Shown: positions 1 to 7,687 of the stretch, piece after piece
How the letters are laid out: each line of letters begins with the position of its first letter
Numbering within the stretch: position 1 is the first letter of the stretch
Source: Candidatus Zixiibacteriota bacterium
GTDB lineage: Bacteria > SM23-81
NCBI GenBank assembly: GCA_030628225.1
Contig: DAOVRJ010000018.1
Coordinates: 1 to 16,763 of the forward strand
Direction of reading: 5' to 3'
Length of the DNA stretch: 16,763 nucleotides
Position numbers and translations under genes: made by a program
The notes under the pieces: generated by a model
Databases searched by the model: none
What the model was told of the DNA's origin: nothing
The model's input: the letters and a program-made list of their open reading frames with translations, nothing else

Positions 1-1094
1 CTTTTACTCCGATAGCGCTAAATTGTGCCGTCATCCTGGCGGTGATTATCTATGCTGACCGTTTAGGTCCTCTTGGGATTGTCCTTGGGTTTCTCGTGGG
101 GGGTACACTTCAATTTCTTATCCTTTCAAGAGTTTTCCGCATTTATCGGTTTTCTTTTAGGGACAAATTGCACATCGCGGAACCAGCGATGAGGAAAGTT
201 TTTCATTTAGGAGTTTTCATTTTTCTGGTGCAGGCCACCTGGGGATCTTATTTGGTGGTGGATCGTATTTTAGCCTCTTCTCTTCTCAAAGGCAGTATCT
301 CAGCCCTCGCTTTTGCAGACAGACTCATACAGCTTCCCGTAGGAGTTTTTGTTTTGGCCCTAAGTATAGCCGTTCTTCCCCGGATGTCTATCTCTGTGGC
401 CCAGAAGGACTATCGGCGGGTAGAACGGATCTGTTCTGCGGGCCTAAGACTGCTTCTGTTCGTCATCGTCCCGATTAGCATACTATTTTGCATTATGCGC
501 TTCCCTTTGATCAGGGTTCTCTATCAACGCGGTTCTTTTGATGCCAACGCCACGAGATTGACCGCAGGACCACTACTGGCTTATTCCCTGGGACTTTGTG
601 CATTTTCCGGGCAAATTTTCATCCTGCGAGTGTATTTCGCCTTTCAAGACACAGTTACTCCTATTTTAACAGGTTTAATATCTCTGGGAATAAAAATCGT
701 TCTCAGTCTCGTTTTAGTGAGAATATTCGCAGTTACCGGTATTGCCCTGGCCACTTCTATTGCGGCTTCAGTTAACACTGCCCTTCTCGCACTGATGCTG
801 GTAAAAAAAGGTCATGTAACGAAAGTATTTGACAGGTGGCGTAGCCTCGAAAAGTTGTCTTTGGGGTGGTTGCTTTTAGGAGTGGTCAGCTTTTTCGTTT
901 TTCGATCATTCGGTCATTTGTCAGTTTCCCCACAATATTTAGCGGATATCATTCAGATCGCGGGGACGGTGATTTTGGGCAGTCTCGTTTATATAGGAAC
1001 AATGGCTCTTCTTCGAGCTGAAGAGATCGCGAGAATTAAAGAAGCTCTTTGGTCTAGAAGCATATTCCGGACATCACCAAGGAACAATCCCTAG
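1..1094 (+). CDS. murJ: MurJ-family lipid flippase, 5'-truncated by window edge
   Basis: Polytopic inner-membrane protein of the MurJ/MviN family, which flips lipid-linked precursors (lipid II) across the cytoplasmic membrane. The frame is open from base 3 to the TAG at 1092-1094, so the gene begins before the window. The GTG at 42 is internal: the residues before it (TPIALNCAVI) read as part of a membrane helix. About 363 residues are present of the roughly 500 usual for the family. Hydrophobic helices alternate with short loops. The stretch around FILRVYFAFQDTVTPI, followed by a long helix and GIALATSIAASVNT, is very typical of the MurJ C-terminal half. It is followed 15 bases later by an O-antigen ligase-like gene, so a role in exporting a surface polysaccharide intermediate instead of lipid II (Wzx-like) is possible. 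The family call is firm; the substrate is inferred. Confidence 0.88.
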   Translation, partial: FTPIALNCAVILAVIIYADRLGPLGIVLGFLVGGTLQFLILSRVFRIYRFSFRDKLHIAEPAMRKVFHLGVFIFLVQATWGSYLVVDRILASSLLKGSISALAFADRLIQLPVGVFVLALSIAVLPRMSISVAQKDYRRVERICSAGLRLLLFVIVPISILFCIMRFPLIRVLYQRGSFDANATRLTAGPLLAYSLGLCAFSGQIFILRVYFAFQDTVTPILTGLISLGIKIVLSLVLVRIFAVTGIALATSIAASVNTALLALMLVKKGHVTKVFDRWRSLEKLSLGWLLLGVVSFFVFRSFGHLSVSPQYLADIIQIAGTVILGSLVYIGTMALLRAEEIARIKEALWSRSIFRTSPRNNP

Positions 1095-1109
1095 AAACTT
1101 TATTTGCTG

Positions 1110-2531
1110 ATGGTTCAATTTCTGACAACAATATGCTTGCCAAGGAATTGGCAGAGGAAAGTACCTTCCTATTGGGTTTGGGGTTTTCTAAGCCTTGAGG
1201 CGGGACTACTTACTATCTTCGGCCTGGCTGGTGCAAAGTATGCGTTGCTGATTCTCATCGGTGCAGCCGCCCTTTTCATTTGTTTTGCGGGCAGAGTATC
1301 GGTTATATGGGCTCTCATCGTGGTTTCCCCTGTGGTGTTTCTGGAGGGCATCTCCCTGGGGGCTATAAGAGCTGGCAAGTGGGCCTTCGTTATCTTCATC
1401 GTCCTCTTATGGTTCCTCGGGAAAGCCATGAGGGGTGAGAAGATCTTCATCCCCAGCACGTCGGTTAACTATTTTATAATCGGATTTGTGTCATGGGGGG
1501 TCCTCATCTCGCTGAATGCTCTAGACCCCATAGAAAGTTTTATAAACTTGTTGAGGATGAGCAGTTTTTTTGGGCTGTTTTATGTGTTTGTGGATGTCTT
1601 ACAAAGCCGAGAGGGCATCAGGAAAACGGTGGGAGTGTGGATTGGGACGGGGATTTTTCTGTCTATGTTGGGGATTTTCCAATATCGACTCTCCATGATA
1701 CGCTACGGTATTGGACAAAGAGTCTGGGCGACGTTCGAGAATCCCAACAATCTGGGAATCTTCCTGTTCTTGTTGTTACCTGTGGCGCTGAGTTTATTTT
1801 TTCTTCGAGGCAAGCTGATGAAGAAAATTGCTTTGGGTATCGTCATTCTTTTATTTCTATTGTGTCTGTTATGGACAGGGTCACGCTCTTCATGGCTTGC
1901 TACGTACATCGCTTTTGTGGCATTCGGGATTATTGCCAAGAAAAGACGTTTTACCCTGTTGCTTATTGCGCTCGGAGCGATTTTGGGCTTAGCGGTCTCT
2001 TATTCATTGTTGAGAGGAGAGCTATCTTCTCTGTTGAGAATAGGGCGAGGTCTTGCCTTTCGGCCGATTTTGTGGGATATCTCTTGGCGGATCTTCTTAG
2101 ATCATCCCCTGTTTGGTGTGGGTTTCGGATGTATTCCCATTGTTTTTCAGAGCTACTACCCGGTGAGTATCCTCTCACTCTACAAATTGCTCTCCCCCGC
2201 GGCAGGCAGCCCGCATAATCTTTTTCTGCAGATTGGTGCGGAGATGGGAATTATGGGAATTTTACTCCTCTTGGGATTTTTTACAGCCTATTTTTTGGAG
2301 TTGAGAGAGGGGTTAAAGAGAACCCGCGACAAGTATTACCAGGCCCTTGTGATGGCGTTTTTGGCGACTCTTCCAGGGCTTTTCGTTCACTCCTTTTTTG
2401 AACTTTCGGGCGTCATCGGCCCCGGTTCCTATACGGTGTTCTTTTGGCTCTCGGTGGCTCTTCTACAGGCCATTAAGAGAATGGAAGGCAGAACCAGCCC
2501 ATCGGAAAAATGTCTTGACACAGCTGGATGA
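1110..2531 (+). CDS. O-antigen ligase/polymerase-like membrane protein (Wzy_C/WaaL type)
   Basis: Inner-membrane protein of about 473 residues with some ten to twelve hydrophobic helices. Members of this family either ligate lipid-linked O-antigen to lipid A-core or polymerise polysaccharide repeat units at the periplasmic face. Numbered from the ATG at 1110, the visible family marks are F-E-N-P-N (N211/N213) at a helix start, T-G-S-R-S-S-W (S258/R259), a large periplasmic loop beginning WDISWRIFLDHPLFGVGFG, and S-P-H-N (H369/N370) followed by hydrophobic helices. The TTG at 1104 could add two residues; no convincing Shine-Dalgarno marks either start. The gene sits between murJ and two glycosyltransferases, which supports surface polysaccharide assembly. 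Ligase and polymerase cannot be told apart from sequence alone. Confidence 0.82.
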   Translation: MVQFLTTICLPRNWQRKVPSYWVWGFLSLEAGLLTIFGLAGAKYALLILIGAAALFICFAGRVSVIWALIVVSPVVFLEGISLGAIRAGKWAFVIFIVLLWFLGKAMRGEKIFIPSTSVNYFIIGFVSWGVLISLNALDPIESFINLLRMSSFFGLFYVFVDVLQSREGIRKTVGVWIGTGIFLSMLGIFQYRLSMIRYGIGQRVWATFENPNNLGIFLFLLLPVALSLFFLRGKLMKKIALGIVILLFLLCLLWTGSRSSWLATYIAFVAFGIIAKKRRFTLLLIALGAILGLAVSYSLLRGELSSLLRIGRGLAFRPILWDISWRIFLDHPLFGVGFGCIPIVFQSYYPVSILSLYKLLSPAAGSPHNLFLQIGAEMGIMGILLLLGFFTAYFLELREGLKRTRDKYYQALVMAFLATLPGLFVHSFFELSGVIGPGSYTVFFWLSVALLQAIKRMEGRTSPSEKCLDTAG

Positions 2532-2542
2532 TATCATGTAAA
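2515..2542 (+). promoter_or_regulatory. Possible sigma70-type promoter before the glycosyltransferase gene
   Basis: A perfect -35 hexamer TTGACA lies at 2515-2520, overlapping the end of the upstream gene. A 4/6 match to the -10 box, TGTAAA, follows at 2537-2542 after 16 bases. It precedes the 132-base gap before the next gene, the longest gap in the polysaccharide block, so separate initiation of the two glycosyltransferase genes is plausible. The -10 is weak and single hexamer matches arise by chance. Confidence 0.3.
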
Positions 2543-2663
2543 TTTGATTTATTGAGCCCTCGAACATGAACTTAATTCTTAGTTTGCTTCATGGTCTTGC
2601 TGCTTGTGATCGTCGGGGGTGCGTATTGTCAGTCGGAATCCACCACACAATGGCCTAACTAAC

Positions 2664-3761
2664 GTGAAAATATGCTATTTAGCTGATGGAAAAAGCATTC
2701 ATACCCAAAAATGGGTTAGATTTTTTGCGAATCGAAGGTGTGAAGTTCATTTAATATCTTTCCAAAGTGCAGACATCTCGAATATCGTTTTTCATCCAAT
2801 AAAGATATCTTTTTCTCTTCAAATAAGTCCATCTGCGCCTTCATACACAAAAATTGGCTATTTATTTTACCTTAACACAGTAAAGCGCATCATCCGCAGC
2901 ATTGCTCCTGATGTCCTTCACGCCCACTGGGCCACCTCTTATGGATTGCTGGGGGCATTTTCTGGCTGCCATCCTTTCGTTTTATCTACGTGGGGCAGCG
3001 ATGTTTTTGATTTTCCCCATAAGTCTTATTGGCACAAGAAAATACTTGAATATACGATTAACAGAGCGGATTATCTTACAGCCACCAGCCGAATGCTGGC
3101 CGAGGAGACTCGCAAGCATCTACGAAAAAAAAAGATAGTCCATACGATACCATTTGGTGTAGACATAGCTCGATTCAGCCCCAAGGCGCCAAAGGTCCAA
3201 CAAGACTTCACCGTTGGTATTGTGAAGAAGTTGGAAAGAAAATATGGTATCGATTATTTAATCAAGGCATTTGCAAAACTCTTTCGCGCCAACCGCAAAG
3301 CGAAACTGTTGATCGTCGGAGATGGATCTGAAGAGTCGACGCTTAAAAAGTTATGCAAGTCGCTGGATGTGGACCGTAATGTCCGTTTTATAGGTTTTGT
3401 GGAAAACGAACAGGTGCCGGACTATCTGAGCCAGATGGATATTTTCGTGGTCCCTTCAATTATGTCTTCGGAGACCTTTGGTGTCGCCGCAGTAGAAGCT
3501 GCTGCTTGCAAATTGCCGGTAATCGCTTCCAATATTGGGGGACTTCCGGAGGTCGTGATCGATGGAGAGACGGGGTTCTTGGTGCCATCGAAAGATCCGA
3601 ACGCTATCGCGGAAAAAATGGTATTGCTTATGCAGGAGATTGAATTGAGAAAAAGAATGGGTGAGGCGGCTAGACGGTTCGTCGAACAAAACTATGTCTG
3701 GGAAGAGAATGCTAAGGAGATGGAAAGGTTATATTTGCGCGCTGCCAAGAAACGCGGTTGA
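2664..3761 (+). CDS. Glycosyltransferase family 4 (group 1)
   Basis: Cytoplasmic, probably membrane-associated GT-B retaining glycosyltransferase that adds a sugar from an NDP-sugar to a growing lipid-linked glycan. The N-terminal acceptor domain opens V-K-I-C-Y-L-A-D, the usual GT4 first strand, followed by SIHTQKW and later STWGSDVF. The C-terminal donor domain shows GIVKKLERKYGIDYLIKAF, LLIVGDGSE, VRFIGF and the E-x7-E element in SSETFGVAAVEAA, then GLPEVV-DGETGFLVP. I chose the GTG at 2664 because the family's first beta strand begins there; a GTG at 2619 in the same frame would add 15 residues that do not look like the family. Neither start has a good Shine-Dalgarno. Part of the gene is AT-rich (23 G+C of 60 in 3241-3300). 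Donor and acceptor sugars are unknown. Confidence 0.88.
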   Translation: MKICYLADGKSIHTQKWVRFFANRRCEVHLISFQSADISNIVFHPIKISFSLQISPSAPSYTKIGYLFYLNTVKRIIRSIAPDVLHAHWATSYGLLGAFSGCHPFVLSTWGSDVFDFPHKSYWHKKILEYTINRADYLTATSRMLAEETRKHLRKKKIVHTIPFGVDIARFSPKAPKVQQDFTVGIVKKLERKYGIDYLIKAFAKLFRANRKAKLLIVGDGSEESTLKKLCKSLDVDRNVRFIGFVENEQVPDYLSQMDIFVVPSIMSSETFGVAAVEAAACKLPVIASNIGGLPEVVIDGETGFLVPSKDPNAIAEKMVLLMQEIELRKRMGEAARRFVEQNYVWEENAKEMERLYLRAAKKRG

Positions 3762-3816
3762 ACCTGGGCACCAGAGTGCCAGCTTGTCTTTGTTTCGCGT
3801 AACCATTGGTAAAGAT

Positions 3817-3821
3817 AGGAG
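3817..3821 (+). promoter_or_regulatory. Shine-Dalgarno site deciding a TTG start
   Basis: AGGAG lies eight bases before the TTG at 3830. The next residues (R-I-L-F-I-T-Q-Y-F-P-P-E) are the classic N-terminus of WbuB-like GT4 enzymes, so the site and the family alignment together fix this non-ATG start. Confidence 0.7.
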
Positions 3822-3829
3822 TCTTTTAA

Positions 3830-5071
3830 TTGAGAATACTTTTCATCACCCAATATTTTCCCCCGGAGGTGGGCGCCGCCGCCTCAAGGGTTCAGGATAT
3901 TACCGAAGAGCTGTCTGGTCTCGGGCATGATGTAACTGTGGTAACGGAGATTCCCAATTATCCTACAGGGATAATCCATGAGAGGTATCGGTTTAAGCTG
4001 TTTCACAAGGAGAGAGTCAACGGCATCAAAATTATCAGAACGTTTGTCTTGGCCTCCGGGCGCAGGTCTTTTCTGCAGAGGATGTTGCTATACATCTCTT
4101 TTATGGTTTCTGCAATATTTGGATCCTTGTTTCTGAACGGAATTGACGTCGTGGTGGCCACATCACCTCCGCTTTTCGTGGGTTTTTCCGGATTCGTGAT
4201 CGCTCGTTTAAAAGGGGCCAGATTCGTCTTTGACGTTCGCGATCTCTGGCCGGAGTCCGCCATCGCCCTTGGCGAACTGAGCAGCAAACGCCTCAGGAAG
4301 CTATCTGTTAGCTTGGAGCAGTTTCTTTACAGGAAAGCGAAGAAAATAACAGTGGCCGTTCCTGGTTTTCGGGAAAAAATAGCCGGGAATTCGATAAAAC
4401 CAGATAAAATACGGTCGATCACGAATGTCGTTGATGTAGAGAAGTTTACCCCTCATCCTGACAAGCAAGTTTTCAGAAGAGAATTTGGCTGGAAAGATCA
4501 GTTCATCGTTTTATTCTCAGGAAATCACGGTCTCGCCCAGGGTCTCAGCACGATCATGGAGGCGGCGAATCTGTTGAAAGACCGGGAAGAAATTTTGTTT
4601 GTTTTCGTGGGAGAAGGGGTAGAAAAGCCTCATCTGGAGCATATTAAAAAGGATCTTCTACTAAATCAGGTATTTTTCGTTAATGAGCAGCCCAGGGAGC
4701 GGATGTCTTCCTTTATAAACATGTCAGATGTGTGCTTAGTTCCATTAAAAGATCTCAGTCTTTTCGATAATGCACTGCCGTCTAAAATGTTGGAATACAT
4801 GTCTTGTGCTCGTCCCATTATTGGTTCCCTGCGAGGTGAGGCGAAAGCCCTCATAGAAAGAGCCGGGGCGGGTGTTGTGATAGATCCTGAAGATCCGCAG
4901 AAATTAGCTGAGGCTATTATCCGTCTTCATGATCAACCTGGGCTTCGCCAAAAACTGGGCAGATGCGGGCGTGAATTTGTGAGCAAACATTACTCCCGAG
5001 AACGGCGGGCAAAAACCTTTGAACGCATTTTGCTGGATATTTATCCGCACCAAGATATATCTTCAACGTAG
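3830..5071 (+). CDS. Glycosyltransferase family 4, WbuB-like
   Basis: GT-B glycosyltransferase of 413 residues for surface-polysaccharide assembly. WbuB-type enzymes of this subfamily transfer an amino sugar, such as N-acetyl-L-fucosamine, to the lipid-linked chain. The N-terminal domain has ITQYFPPEVGAAASR and the G-H-D-V-T-V-V-T strand. The middle has the subfamily signature FDVRDLWPESAIALGEL, then a basic amphipathic region that may contact the membrane. The C-terminal domain shows LFSGNHGLAQGL, FVFVGEGVEK and LPSKMLEYMSCARPIIGS. The strict E-x7-E element is replaced by the K-M-L-E-Y form, as usual in this subfamily. It starts with TTG behind a good AGGAG. It lies 68 bases after the previous glycosyltransferase and 40 bases before the glycosylphosphotransferase, in the same direction. 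The exact sugar is not predictable here. Confidence 0.9.
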   Translation: MRILFITQYFPPEVGAAASRVQDITEELSGLGHDVTVVTEIPNYPTGIIHERYRFKLFHKERVNGIKIIRTFVLASGRRSFLQRMLLYISFMVSAIFGSLFLNGIDVVVATSPPLFVGFSGFVIARLKGARFVFDVRDLWPESAIALGELSSKRLRKLSVSLEQFLYRKAKKITVAVPGFREKIAGNSIKPDKIRSITNVVDVEKFTPHPDKQVFRREFGWKDQFIVLFSGNHGLAQGLSTIMEAANLLKDREEILFVFVGEGVEKPHLEHIKKDLLLNQVFFVNEQPRERMSSFINMSDVCLVPLKDLSLFDNALPSKMLEYMSCARPIIGSLRGEAKALIERAGAGVVIDPEDPQKLAEAIIRLHDQPGLRQKLGRCGREFVSKHYSRERRAKTFERILLDIYPHQDISST

Positions 5072-5111
5072 TAGACATATTCCCATCTGTCCTTAAATTA
5101 GCAGATATCCC

Positions 5112-6509
5112 ATGCACAAATTCCGCGAAAGAGCTTTTCTGATCTTAGCTGATATCGTCGCCCTGAACCTGGGCCTTTTCCTGATGTACTGGTTCAGGTT
5201 TCGATCCGGGGTGGCGCCGACAGTGGCCGATTTGTCGCCGGTCAGTTATCTGGTTCCGGCCCTGTGGATTACCATCTACTGGCTGATTATCTTCGCCTTT
5301 AACGGGCTGTACAAAACCTCCTGGGATGTCTCTCGAATCGACGAAGCTCTCTCCCTGTTCAAGGCCATCACCCTGGGCGTCCTCGTCATGGCGGTGGCCA
5401 CCCTGGACCTCTCGGATCCATTTCCCATCTCTCGTCTGGTCGTTTTCGGCTACTGGCTGACCCTGCTCGTTCTTCTGAACATCTTTCGGCTCAGCTTAAG
5501 GGGTGTGGAGAAACATTTCCAGAGCCGCGGCTATGGGCGAAGGCGGGCGGTCATCGTCGGAGTTGCTGAGCGGGGGGAACTGCTTTTAGGGGAGCTCTGT
5601 GAGTATCGCGCTCTGGGATACGATATCTTGGGTTTTGTGGACGATGATCCGGCAAAGGCCGACAAAGAGATATTGGGCAAAAGGGTGCTGTGTTCAACGG
5701 CGGACCTGCCCCGCCTGATACGAGATCAGAGCATAGAGGAGGTGCTCATCGCCATCTCAAGCACCTCTCACCAGGCCATTTTGCGCATTATGAGCCTCTG
5801 CATAGGCACCAAGGTGGTTTTCAGAATCGTTCCCGATCTCTATGACATCGTCAGCGGACATAAAACCAGCCAGGTTTACGGATTTCCTCTGATACGGCTC
5901 TTCCCGGAGCCCATGGACATGGGACAGAGGTTTCTGAAGCGATTCTTCGACATCGTCTTCTCCCTGATCTTTCTGGTGGTTTTTTCGCCTCTGTGGGTTT
6001 TGGTGGCCGTGGCTATAAGGCTGAATACCAGAGGGCCGGTTTTATTCCGGCAGCAGAGGATCGGCAAGGGCGCCAGGCAGTTTGTTCTTTACAAGTATCG
6101 CTCCATGATTGAGGATGCCGAAAAGGAGACGGGACCCGTGTGGGCTCAGAAGGGCGATCGCCGGGTGACCGGAGTGGGTCGAGTGCTACGCCGGGCCAGG
6201 CTTGACGAGATCCCCCAGTTGATCAATGTCCTCAAGGGCGAGATGAGCCTGGTGGGGCCCCGTCCCGAGAGGCCGTATTTTGTGAGTAAGCTGATGCAGG
6301 AGATACCTCTGTATTCCCGTCGGCTGAACGTAAAACCAGGGCTCACCGGCTGGGCCCAGACGAGACACAACTACGATGCCTCCATCGATGACGTTCGGGA
6401 GAAAGTAAGGTACGACCTGTACTACATCGAGAACATGTCCCTGAGCCTGGATCTGAAGATCCTGGCGCGAACTATTCTGGTGACTCTCACCGGCTCCGGG
6501 GCACACTGA
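5112..6509 (+). CDS. Polyprenyl glycosylphosphotransferase (undecaprenyl-phosphate sugar-1-phosphate transferase)
   Basis: Inner-membrane enzyme that starts polysaccharide repeat units by moving a sugar-1-phosphate from an NDP-sugar to undecaprenyl phosphate. The layout of the 465 residues matches the WbaP/WcaJ/EpsL-like family. There are four N-terminal helices within about residues 8-130. A Rossmann-like CoA_binding_3 domain runs from about 140 to 245 (AVIVGVAERGELLL, LGFVDDDP). A re-entrant hydrophobic helix starts after K-R-F-F-D (K276-D280). The Bac_transf catalytic domain follows, with LFRQQRIG, YKYRSM, R-L-D-E-I-P-Q (D365/E366, the conserved catalytic pair), MSLVGPRPERP and KPGLTGWAQ. 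The ATG at 5112 opens directly into the first helix. Hand counts give higher G+C here than upstream, so it may not share a history with the block before it. The sugar (glucose, galactose or an amino sugar) is unresolved. Confidence 0.93.
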   Translation: MHKFRERAFLILADIVALNLGLFLMYWFRFRSGVAPTVADLSPVSYLVPALWITIYWLIIFAFNGLYKTSWDVSRIDEALSLFKAITLGVLVMAVATLDLSDPFPISRLVVFGYWLTLLVLLNIFRLSLRGVEKHFQSRGYGRRRAVIVGVAERGELLLGELCEYRALGYDILGFVDDDPAKADKEILGKRVLCSTADLPRLIRDQSIEEVLIAISSTSHQAILRIMSLCIGTKVVFRIVPDLYDIVSGHKTSQVYGFPLIRLFPEPMDMGQRFLKRFFDIVFSLIFLVVFSPLWVLVAVAIRLNTRGPVLFRQQRIGKGARQFVLYKYRSMIEDAEKETGPVWAQKGDRRVTGVGRVLRRARLDEIPQLINVLKGEMSLVGPRPERPYFVSKLMQEIPLYSRRLNVKPGLTGWAQTRHNYDASIDDVREKVRYDLYYIENMSLSLDLKILARTILVTLTGSGAH

Positions 6510-6656
6510 GCAGTGATGATGTGTCCAAGAATTTTGTCATAAAAAGGGGTATAACTTGCTAAAGGGGGTGAGGCGAATTATCGTTTAACTGGAGGTGTAT
6601 GCGAGAAAGAGCAGAGATGAAAGGTGGGTAAACATCTATTTTAAGGAGGTTAAACC

Positions 6657-7520
6657 ATGAGAACGGCCTTGGCGTTTTTTGTATTGGCTCTCTCCCTGAT
6701 GCTGATCTGGGGTTGTGAGGAGACGATCACGGAGATCCTGACAGTGGAAAAGTCCGAGCTCAACCCGCCCCTGGGATTGCGAACCATCACCGGGGACGGC
6801 CAGGTGACCCTGCGCTGGTATGCCAGCAACTACGAGGAGGATTTTGGGGGTTACTTGATCTATCAAGCTACCGGTGATTATCTGGGGGTGGCTCCGGAGG
6901 AACTGCCCACCGCTTTTGTGGCCGTTGAGACTCTGGAGGTTTTTGGAAGCTCACCGCCCACGGTGCATACGATATTGGGCCTCACCAACGGGACCACCTA
7001 CAGCTTTGCGCTGACGAGTATCGACGACAACCTCACCAAGGAAAGCTATCCCAGCAACATCGTGGCCGACACCCCACGGCCCTATGGCACAGCTAAGATC
7101 TATCAGCAGGAGGCCGACAGCCTATCCGGTTTTGACTTCAGCGCAGAGATCACTGTGCCATATAATGATGCCGATTGCGACATTTTCCTGGATGTCTACA
7201 CCATCGGCGATAATCTTCACTTCTCCTTGACCAGCCCCGACCAGGCTAATTCTTCTCTGCGGACTACCGTGATCCAGGACATGGGATATACCGACAGCTT
7301 CGACGACATCGACATCTCCCCTATAACAGGCTGGGATCCCGATTACAGCGTGGATGTCCTGAACATGGAGGGCCACACCTTTGCCCTGAAAACGGAGGAT
7401 ACTAACTACATCAGACTCAGGATCTTGGACACCGGCGGCAGCCATCCGCAGCAGTGGGTCCAGTTCGAATACGGCTATCAGACCGTCCCCGGCGATCCCA
7501 ATTTCAAGGTCATGCCCTGA
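6657..7520 (+). CDS. Lipoprotein with one fibronectin type III domain
   Basis: Exported lipoprotein of 287 residues with no recognised overall family. Residues 1-20 form a short basic start, a hydrophobic stretch and the lipobox I-W-G-C (C20). A tryptophan at -2 is unusual, but the overall shape is convincing. Residues of about 38-130 read as a fibronectin type III domain: PPLGLRTITGDGQVTLRW, GGYLIYQ, then GLTNGTTYSFALTSIDDN. The remaining 155 residues, rich in Asp, Ser, Thr and aromatics, look like a beta-rich extracellular module I cannot name (QWVQFEYGYQ near the end). The ATG at 6657 has an ideal AAGGAGG at 6643-6649. A terminator follows directly, and 147 bases separate it from the gene before, so it is probably transcribed alone. 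An adhesion, scaffold or sensing role at the envelope is only a guess. Confidence 0.8.
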   Translation: MRTALAFFVLALSLMLIWGCEETITEILTVEKSELNPPLGLRTITGDGQVTLRWYASNYEEDFGGYLIYQATGDYLGVAPEELPTAFVAVETLEVFGSSPPTVHTILGLTNGTTYSFALTSIDDNLTKESYPSNIVADTPRPYGTAKIYQQEADSLSGFDFSAEITVPYNDADCDIFLDVYTIGDNLHFSLTSPDQANSSLRTTVIQDMGYTDSFDDIDISPITGWDPDYSVDVLNMEGHTFALKTEDTNYIRLRILDTGGSHPQQWVQFEYGYQTVPGDPNFKVMP

Positions 7521-7553
7521 TGGAATAGATCTCATGAGTCATGAGCCCTTGGG

Positions 7554-7584
7554 AGGGCCGGTTCTCCGCGGGCCGGCCCTTTTT
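7554..7584 (+). terminator. Rho-independent terminator after the lipoprotein gene
   Basis: The arms AGGGCCGG (7554-7561) and CCGGCCCT (7573-7580) pair perfectly around an 11-base loop and run straight into a T tract (7580-7584). It lies 34 bases after the stop codon and separates this gene from the serS promoter just downstream. Confidence 0.88.
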
Positions 7585-7607
7585 GGTGTGTGGTCCGCCG
7601 ACTTCGC

Positions 7608-7636
7608 TTGACATTTGAGGACTTCTTTGGTATTTT
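7608..7636 (+). promoter_or_regulatory. Sigma70-type promoter for the serS operon
   Basis: A perfect -35 box TTGACA (7608-7613) is followed after exactly 17 bases by TATTTT (7631-7636), four of six matches to the -10 consensus. It stands between the terminator ending at 7584 and the serS start at 7688, where a promoter is needed. The implied leader is about 45 bases, too short for a T-box or similar riboswitch. Confidence 0.65.
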
Positions 7637-7674
7637 ATGACGTTAGGCATTTTATCATGTCAAGCGGAAAAGAT

Positions 7675-7681
7675 GGAAGGA
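7675..7681 (+). promoter_or_regulatory. Shine-Dalgarno site deciding the serS start
   Basis: GGAAGGA lies six bases before the ATG at 7688. It supports that start over the in-frame ATG at 7637, which coincides with the putative -10 region of the promoter and would add 17 residues not found in the family. Confidence 0.75.
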
Positions 7682-7687
7682 ATATCC

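Noticed and set aside
1493-2218. 241-codon + strand frame inside the O-antigen ligase gene
   Set aside because: It is an alternative frame of a clear polytopic membrane protein. It lacks helices or motifs and has many Cys/Arg, as out-of-frame translations do.
3767-3780. Small hairpin GGCAC-CAGA-GTGCC between the two glycosyltransferases
   Set aside because: The five-base stem is too short and is followed by an interrupted T-rich stretch rather than a T tract. It is not convincing as a terminator.
6599-6631. Ten-codon frame with GGAGG before the lipoprotein gene, possible leader peptide
   Set aside because: The ribosome site is only three bases from the ATG, no attenuator hairpin or codon run is visible, and the lipoprotein has its own strong site.
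7637-7687. Upstream in-frame start for serS at 7637
   Set aside because: It would add 17 non-family residues and lies at the putative -10 box. The ATG at 7688 has a good Shine-Dalgarno and begins with the standard SerS N-terminus.
7585-7687. T-box or other riboswitch before serS
   Set aside because: The leader from the predicted promoter is only about 45 bases and has no T-box core or terminator/antiterminator pair.
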